DNA of 64,000 nucleotides from NCBI RefSeq assembly GCF_016808095.1, contig NC_068970.1, positions 16,226,501 through 16,290,500 of the forward strand, in the 5' to 3' direction. This DNA comes from Vigna angularis. Lineage: Eukaryota; Streptophyta; Magnoliopsida; Fabales; Fabaceae. The notes beneath the pieces are model-generated. The model was not told the DNA's origin and ran no database searches. It saw only the letters and a list, made by a program, of their open reading frames with translations. Numbering within the stretch: position 1 is the stretch's first letter; each line of letters begins with the position of its first letter. This document shows, in pieces, positions 39,201-48,200 of the stretch. The translations under genes and the position numbers were made by a program.

Positions 39201-42200
39201 CTTGACCACACGTCTTCTTCGTGTTCCAGTGCCTCAATCTCAAGAAGCTCATGAAACAATCGAACCATCTATCATGGTTGTCATGCGAGGAAGAGGAGCA
39301 TGTGGCACTAGAGGAGGAGGACGTGGAGGTCGGGGACGTCCACAGTGCACTTAGTGTAAGAGGGTGGGTCACACTCAAGAAAATTGTTACTTCTTGCATG
39401 GTTTTCCTTCAAAAGCCGCCAATATCTCTAAGGCTGAAACTCCCACTTCCGACTCCAAGTTCACTGAGGAAGAGTATCAAGAGTATCTGCGATTAAAGTC
39501 TAACAGCTTGGCCCAATCATCTTAGTCCCCAAGTACATCCACAGCTTGCATTTCTCAATTCATGGAAGGTCAAAATTCATGGGTAATTGACTCGGGTGCT
39601 TCTAATCACATCTCTGGTAATACCTCATTGTTCTCAACCCTTTCCCTCCAAGAAAAACCATATTTCATTATCCTTGCAAATGGCTCTAAAACTTGTTCAA
39701 AGGGAGTCGGTCAAGTCTCTCTCTCTCACTCTGAAATCTATTCTTTTTGTCCCTAACTGTCTATTCAATTTACTTTCCTTAAGTCAGTTAACCAAAATGT
39801 TACATTTTTCAATAACTTTTGATTCAAAATCTTTTATTATACAGGAGTGTGACTCGGGGAGACAGATTGGAGAAGGATATGAAGCTAAAGGTTTATACCA
39901 TTTTGGATCTCGTCCACATGTATCCTGTGTTGTAGCTCTTCCCCCTGATGTGGCACTAGAGGAGGAGGACGTGGAGGTCGGGGACGTCCACAGTGCACTT
40001 AGTGTAAGAGGGTGGGTCACACTCAAGAAAATTGTTACTTCTTGCATGGTTTTCCTTCAAAAGTCGCCAATATGTCTAAGGCTGAAACTCCCACTTCCGA
40101 CTCCAAGTTCACTGAGGAAGAGTATCAAGAGTATCTGCGATTAAAGTCTAACAGCTTGGCCCAATCATCTTAGTCCCCAAGTACATCCACAGCTTGCATT
40201 TCTCAATTCATGGAAGGTCAAAATTCATGCGTAATTGACTCGGGTGCTTCTAATCACATCTCTGGTAATACCTCATTGTTCTCAACCCTTTCCCTCCAAG
40301 AAAAACCATATTTCATTATCCTTGCAAATGGCTCTAAAACTTGTTCAAAGGGAGTCGGTCAAGTCTCCCTCTCTCACTCTGAAATCTATTCTTTTTGTCC
40401 CTAACTGTCTATTCAATTTACTTTCCTTAAGTCAGTTAACCAAAATGTTACATTTTTCAATAACTTTTGATTCAAAATCTTTTATTATACAGGAGTGTGA
40501 CTCGGGGAGACAGATTGGAGAAGGATATGAAGCTAAAGGTTTATACCATTTTGGATCTCGTCCACATGTATCCTGTGTTGCAGCTCTTCCCCCTGAAGTG
40601 TTATATGACCGATTTGGCCATCCTCACTTGTCAAAGTTAAAAAAGATGTGTCTTGAACTTAGTGGTCTTCAGACTTTAGAATGTGAGTCTTGTCAACTAG
40701 GAAAACATGTTAGATCTATCTTTCCTAAAAGGTCTCAATCAATGTGTAATTCTAGTTTTTCTATTATTCATTTTGATGTCTGGGGACCTAAGTCGCATCT
40801 CTTCTTTTGGTTTTAGGTATTTTGTTACATTTATTGATGAGTATTCTAGATGTACTTGGGTTTATCTAATGAAAGATCACTCTGAATTGTTACCCATCTT
40901 CACATCCTTTTTTAATGAAATCAAGAACCAATTTGGTCAAGTAATTAAAATCTTAAGAAGTGATAATGCTAAAGAGTATTTCTCCTGCACTTTTTCTACA
41001 ATCCTTAGCTCCCATGGTATTTTGCATCAGTCCACTTGTCCTCATACACCCCAGCAAAATAGTATAGCCGAAAGAAAAAATAGACACTTGATTGAAACTG
41101 CTTGTACCCTTTTGCTTGGTGCCCATATTCTTGTTCATCACTGGGGGATGCCATCTTAACTGCATGTTTTCTTATTAATAGGATGTCCTCCTCCTCTCTC
41201 AATAATAAAGTCCCTTTCTCCATTCTCTTTCCCAATGATCCTCTCTTTCACACCCCTCCTCGAGTTTTTGGTTGTGTATGTTTTGTTCACAACATGTCTC
41301 CGGGGCTAGACAAGCTCTCCGCTCGTGTGATCAAATGTGTCTTTTTAGGCTATTCTCGGCTTCAAAAAGGGTACCGGTGTTACTCCCCTGAAACCAAGAA
41401 GTACTACATGTCTGCCAATGTTACATTCTTTGAACAAACACCTTTCTTCTCTCCATCTGTTCAAGATGTTCATATCCTCCAACAGGTCCTTCCTCTTCCA
41501 GTGGTTGAGTCCAATATCTCCAATGTCTCAGTCAATCCAAGTCATGCTCAAGGTCCTCCCAAACCTTCCTCTCCACATATTGATATCTTCTGCCACAATA
41601 CCCCGATGGGTAGTCCTCTTCCAGAAAATGGTAAATCTCCTCCTTCAGATTCTTCTCCCTCACCACCTCCTGCCACACCTCCTGGTGAAAATGATTTTGG
41701 TTGGCCCATTGCTCTCAAAAAAGGTACTTGTTCCACTCGAAACCCTCATCCCATTTATAATTTTCTTAGCTATCACAGACTGTCGCCCTCCTTTTATTCC
41801 CTTTTATCCTCAGTGTCTTGTGTGGTTATACCCAAAAATGTGAAAGAAGCACTTGATCATCCAGGATGGCGACAAGCCATGATTGCAGAAATGCAGACTC
41901 TTGACCACAGTAATACTTGGGATCTTGTGTCACTTCCCCCGGGCAAAAAGGTTGTTGGTTGTCGATGGGTATATGCAATAAAAGTCGGTCGTAATGGTGA
42001 CATTGATAGGCTAAAAGCCCGGCTAGTTGCAAAAGGGTACACTCAGGTTTATGGCCTTGATTATTGTGACACCTTTTCTCCCATGGCCAAGATGACTACC
42101 ATTCGTCTTTTCTTCGCAATGGTAGCCATTCGTCATTGACCACTTCATCAATTGGATATCAAAAATGTCTTTCTCCATGGTGATCTTGAGGAAGAAGTTT

Positions 42201-45200
42201 ATATGGAGCAACCTCCTGGGTTTGTTGCTCAAGGGGAGTCTGGTATGGTTTGCAAATTGCACCGATCTCTATATGGGCTCAAGCAATCACCACGTGCTTA
42301 GTTTGGAAAATTCAGCTCCATTGTTCAAAAATTTGGGCTAAAACGCAGTGAAGCAAATCACTCAATCTTTTATTATCATTCGTCTCTCAAGAAATGTGTT
42401 TACTTAATAGTATATGTTGATGATATAGTCATTACAGGATATGATACTGCTAAAATATCTCAATTGAAGGAGTACTTGTGTAGACATTTCCAAACCAAGG
42501 ATCTTAATACTTCTTAGGCATTGGAGTGACTCAGTCAAAAGATGGAGTTGTAATCTCCCAAAGGAAGTATGCTCTGGATATTTTGCAAGAAACAGGCATG
42601 ATTGATTGTAGACAGTCCTATGGACCCAAATCAAAAATTAACAGCAGAAGAAGGTGAGTTATTCTCTGACCCGGAGAGATATAGGAGGCTAGTTGAAAAA
42701 CTAATCTATCTCACTATTACAAGGTCGGATCTATCTTTTGCAGTTGGAGTGGTTAGTCAGAGCATGCAAGCTCCATGTGTTGGCCATTGAAATGCTATCA
42801 TTCGCATTCTAAGGTATGTGAAAAAGGCTCCCGAGGAAGGGCTGTTATATGAAGAAAAAGGAAGCCTTCAGGTATCAGGATATTGTGATGCTGATTTGGC
42901 AGGTTCTCCTATTGATAGACGATCTACTGCTAAATATTGTGTTTTCCTTGGAAGAAACATTATCTCATGGAAAAGTAAGAAACAGAATGTAGTGGCTCGA
43001 TCAACCATTGAAGCTGAATACAGGGCAATGGCGTCACTAACATGTGAACTTATATGAGTGAAGCAGTTCCTTCAAGAGCTTAGCTTTTGTGACATCCAGA
43101 GTTGAAGATGTATTGTGATAACCAAGCTGCTCTTCACATTGCATCAAATCTAGTGTTTCACGAGAGAACTAAACATATAGAAATTGATTGTCATTTTGTT
43201 CGGGAAAAGTTATTGTCAAAAGAAATATGTACCGAGTTTGTTGGATCAAATGACCAACTTGCAAATGTGTTGACCAAGTCATTAAGGGAACCTCGGATTG
43301 AGTTTATTTGTTCTAAGCTTGGTAAATACAATCTATATACTCCAGCTTGAGGAGGAGTGTAAGAATAATTACTGTTACATATCATTAAGGCTAGTCTGCT
43401 AGACCAGTAATGAGTAGTACCTAGTTTTGTACCTAGAGGTCTAGTGCAGTCTCTTGGTATTCCATGTACTCTTGCTTTTTCAATATATATAGAAGATAAT
43501 GAGAGGGATCTGTTAAGCCCTCAAGAATATATTTTTATCAGTTTTTAATCTCAAGAGTATCCTAACTTTAATGTGTATTCGAATCCCTTAATTTATGTTG
43601 CAATTACTATTTCCTTGTACAGTTATAATTACAAAATTAGGAGATGTAGTTACATTTATAATTAGGAGGATAACTAGAAGGAGTAATGGGCTGACAGTAC
43701 AATTTATACTTATTGCACGGGATCATTGATCCTGAATTGTAGGGATTGATTATATCCATCATAAATGAAGATTTTCAATTATTAAGTCCCTGTGTTCAAT
43801 TTACGAGCAAATGACGTCTGCAATTAATAATATCATCAACAGTTTTCCTGACATGGTATTAGCACTCTAAAATCCTTGAGAGCCAGCATAATCTCATGTA
43901 CAACCTGCATTGCAGCAAAACCACACCCCTCTCTTTCTTTTGCTGTATTTATTTGTGCATCCTGCATTGCTGCAACACCACAACCCATCATTTCTTCCAC
44001 TGTATTCCTTCCAGGCCTTCATTGTCATACTTAAAACGAAATCATGTATTGGGTTTATATCTTATAGACCCTGTCCAAGCAACAAAAGAATTTCACTTGC
44101 AGATGGAATTTTCATTACAGTTGCTGGAAAAGGAGATATTATGATAAACCAAAACTTATTTCTGAAGGATGTTTTGCATGTGACCAAATTATCTGCCAAT
44201 TTGATTTCTGGTCACAAGCTTAAAACAGATAAACTATTTGGTGCTTGTTAATCCTACAACCTACCAATTCTAGGATCAGGGAATGAAGAAGGCGATTGGA
44301 ATTCCTAAGGAAGACAATGGACTCTACCTTCTACTGGACGCAAACAGGATGCACAGTACTAAGTCAAATTCCTTTGTCTTTGATATAAGATACAACTCTC
44401 TCCAATATACAAAAAAAAAAAATTGGTTATACCACCTTTGTTTAGGTCATCCATCATTCAGTACCCTAGAAATTATGTTTCCTAATTTATTCCAAAAAGT
44501 TTATAAACAAATGTTTCATTGTGATACTTATGAATTTGCAAAGCACAGGCTTGTTGACTCTCCCTCTAGAAATTAAAAAATGATTGTTCTCTTTGCATTA
44601 ATACAGAGTGACTCATGGGGACCCTCTAGAATTCCTAACTTATATGGGGCTCATTGGTTTGTCATATTCATTGATGACTGCACTTGAGTGTCATGGGTAT
44701 TTCTCTTCAAACAAAAAAGTGAAGTGAGCCAAGTTTCCAAAAACTTCATCCAAATGATTAAAAACCAATTTGAGACAATCATTAAAAGAATTTGTTCAAA
44801 TAATGTCAAAGACTTTTTCAACAAAACATTGTCCTCCATCTTCAATTAACAAGGGATAATTCATTAATCTTGTTGTGTGAACACCCACAACAAAAATGAG
44901 GTTGGCAGAACAAAAATCAGAAATCTTATAGACATAACGCGAGCCTCTCTTCTCAATAAAAATGTACCAAAACAGTATTGGAAAGAAGTTGTCATTACAG
45001 TACATATTTGGTCAATTGTCATCCTCGAAAACACTAAATAATAATAGTCTCATTCAACTACCCTCAAAATTTTCCTCGGACTGTAGGACATCAGATCATC
45101 TTGTACCTTAAGTTTATGGTTGCATATCATTTTTTTATGTTCATCTGATCATAGAGGTAAAATAGATCCTCAGACTATTAAATGCATATTTGTCAGTTAC

Positions 45201-48200
45201 TCACCTACCCAAAAGGGATACAAATGTTAACAACCTCCAACAAAACAATTCCTTGTATCTCATGATGTCACCATTGATGAAAATATACAATATTTTCAAC
45301 CTAAATTCGAAGGTAAAGCTCATTATAATTCATTCTTAACAGAAAACCTCATTCTCCGAAAATTAAGTCCCACTAACACTCCACCATCTATTGAGTCTAA
45401 TGCTTCACCATCTACTAAGTCCTGTCTTGTTCCTTCTCCTATTCGTTTTCCCCGTGTCAAGCCCAAACATAAATGGAGAACAAACTCAAAGCGTTATCAA
45501 TCCAATAAAAGCACACAGTTTTTCTAACAGTAATAAAATTAAAAAAACAAGTTTATTCAAACTAGAACATAATCATGAACACTCTAACCTTGAGGATTGT
45601 CATGATGAAGGCCTCGATCCCACAAAATAGATAGCCAATCAAAAGGCTCGCCAGACATTTCAAATTGAAATTGAATTTTACTGAAATTGCTTCCAACATT
45701 GAGGTATGATCCCGAGAATTGAAGCAACAAAGACACCTATATGAAACAATTAATTTAGCATATCATCCATTGATTCTGCAAGCACTAAAATCCGAAACCA
45801 AAATATCAGTGATATGCACTGAGGGCGCCATGTGGTCAAAAAGGCGTGCCACAGAGCATACATTTGGAAACAGACCAAATAAAAATGTGTGCTAAGATTA
45901 TTTGATCCTGAAAATTTTAAACATAATGCCTTGCAAACAACAATATCTTCACAGATTTATACTCCAGAATACACTAAATTCACTTCAACTACTAAGGGTC
46001 TCTGGACCTCCAAAGCCATATAAAAAGGAATTGTTAATAAATTAATGTACAACACATGACTCTGAGGAACAAAGGCATAACATGTATATTGTATGGAAAG
46101 GATCATCCTCCTTTGATTAGAGGAGATAGCTCAGCCACTCCTATAGAAGAAGTTGCTTGGATGAACAGAGATAGGAATGAAATGTTAAGCATATTGAAGG
46201 ACCAGTTGGCTCAAGCCCAAAACTGCATGAAACAACCATCGACAAGCATAGAAGGAAAGTAAGTTATGAAGTGGGAGATGTGGTGTACTTGAAGATTCAA
46301 CCATACAAGTTGAAGAAGTTGGCAAAAAGGGTTAATCAGAAACTGAGCCCTAGATTTTATGGACCTTAAAAATTTACAGAAAAAATAGGGAGGTGGCATA
46401 TAGATTGAAACTTCCAAAAGGTAGCAAAGAACATTCAGTTTTTCATGTATCTTTGCTGAAACCTACTATTTCGACTGCAACAGAAGTCCAACCATTACCT
46501 GCTTATGTGAATGAAGAATTCGAGTTACAGGTGGAACTAGAGGAAGTGTTAGCAATTAGGGGAGATGAAGAGAGATCACTGGAAGTTTTAGTGAAGTGGA
46601 AAAATCAGCCAGAATGTGAAATTCATGGGAATCCCTATGCAAAATGAAGGAATCCTTTCTTGACGTCCACCTTGAGGACAAGATGATTTTTAAAGGGGAA
46701 GGTGTTGATAAAGATGAAAGAGGAGAAGGGCATGATAGGCACGTGCATAATGTTTATGAAAGAAGTGGAAACCCATAACATGGGGACCACAAGATCTTTC
46801 CCAATGATTGGATGCAACGGTTTTTGCCTTGGTGGCAGAGAGAGTGGGAAGGTGAGTCTGAAAGTGTCAGACCATTTTGCTCTGTGTATTCGTTCACTCG
46901 TCTTTTCTTTTTCACAGCACGTAATAACATTCTTCATACTCTTTCTTTCCCTTTGGGTGTTCTTGTTGTCTCTGTCGGAGTTGTTACCTATCAATATCTT
47001 TCATATTTTACCATACATTATGATTCATTTCAATATTCAATTAAGATTAGAAGTTGTGTATTAGTATAAATAGAAGTAAGTGAATTGTGATTCATAGGCA
47101 GTAAGAAATTGCTTCACACCTGATGATTCCAGGCTGCTTCAACTAAATGAGTACCATATTCTTCGAGCATTTCATACAAAAGCACAAATGCGTCCCAATA
47201 CTGCTTGTTGTTAATAATCAGGTCGTGTATCATCAAAAGGTTACCAACGCCAAGTGACTTGGCTTCCTTGTAAGCCCATTTTTCCCTCTTTGTCACACCA
47301 TGATGTTTTTCATTTGTATTCTTTTTTGAAATGCTAGGCACAGAATTTGTTCCTCCTTGTATATTGAGAGCCATCTTCAATACATGTAAACTCTGTTTCC
47401 TCACTATACTCTCCTTGTCAACCTGATCAGATTTAGTTTGATTCCTAAGTAAGCAAACAATGACAAGTTAAATAAACCCACAGAAAATCATGAAACAGTG
47501 CTTGAGTACCAGCCCTATTTTTATTTCATTCCAGAATTCTTTTTCTGCTCTTATGTCAAATTCTTCAGTTATAACGACTGTATCACGATCATCACGTTCA
47601 CATTCTTCTATGGACCAGGAAAAAGAGAAATACAATGATAGAATATTATATGCCTCTCTTCTCTCTAAAGGTCCAATTGAAAACAGTGTTCTGCAGCAGC
47701 TCCATATTTTGATGAAGAAATAGTCCCTGAAAACCATTAATATTAATATACAAGATACATATATAAACAGATGAAAAATGCATACAAATCAGATGAACAT
47801 TACCGAGAAAACTCATGTCTCTGCCCATGAATTGAGATTTCAAATGAGTAAATGGCAGGTAATGCTTTAACAATGATAGGAAGCAGCAGGCCCACTGCAC
47901 AAGACCTGTGCTCGGGACTATGTAAAAGCATCCGTTCAATCAAATTGCATAGTTCCCAAATCAAAACTTGAAAAAAATTATCCTCAATGCACCCTTTTCT
48001 TTCCACTGATTTAGAGATTGTATCTGTTAGCATATACTGAAGGGCAGCTTCCAGAATTACAGACAGAACATTGCATGATGTTGACAATTCGAAACTATTT
48101 GACCGACACAGAAACACCTCCTTATCCATCAGTGGATCAATCATGACATCATTCAAGTCTTGATGAGATGAATCGGTACTCCATTCATAAAAGTCCAAAT

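Larger units (their letters stand above)
37913..43558 (+). mobile_element. Complete-length Ty1-copia retrotransposon with 5-bp target duplication
   Basis: The element is 37918-43553 (5,636 bp), flanked by AGAGT at 37913-37917 and 43554-43558. The 5' LTR is 37918-38131 and the 3' LTR is 43358-43553. After a GC-rich leader come gag (ATG 38649) with a zinc knuckle (about 39353-39400, Cys-x2-Cys-x4-His-x4-Cys), then protease (Asp-Ser-Gly-Ala, about 39590 and again 40238). Next are the pre-integrase His/Cys motif (about 40620-40710), integrase core (40815-41155), RT (41826-42470, Tyr-Val-Asp-Asp at 42413-42424) and RNase H (42880-43350). A purine tract, GAGGAGGAG, precedes the 3' LTR. Stops at 38820, about 39354, 41157, 42137 and 42299, plus frameshifts, make it non-autonomous now. 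It runs antisense to the host gene. Confidence 0.93.
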
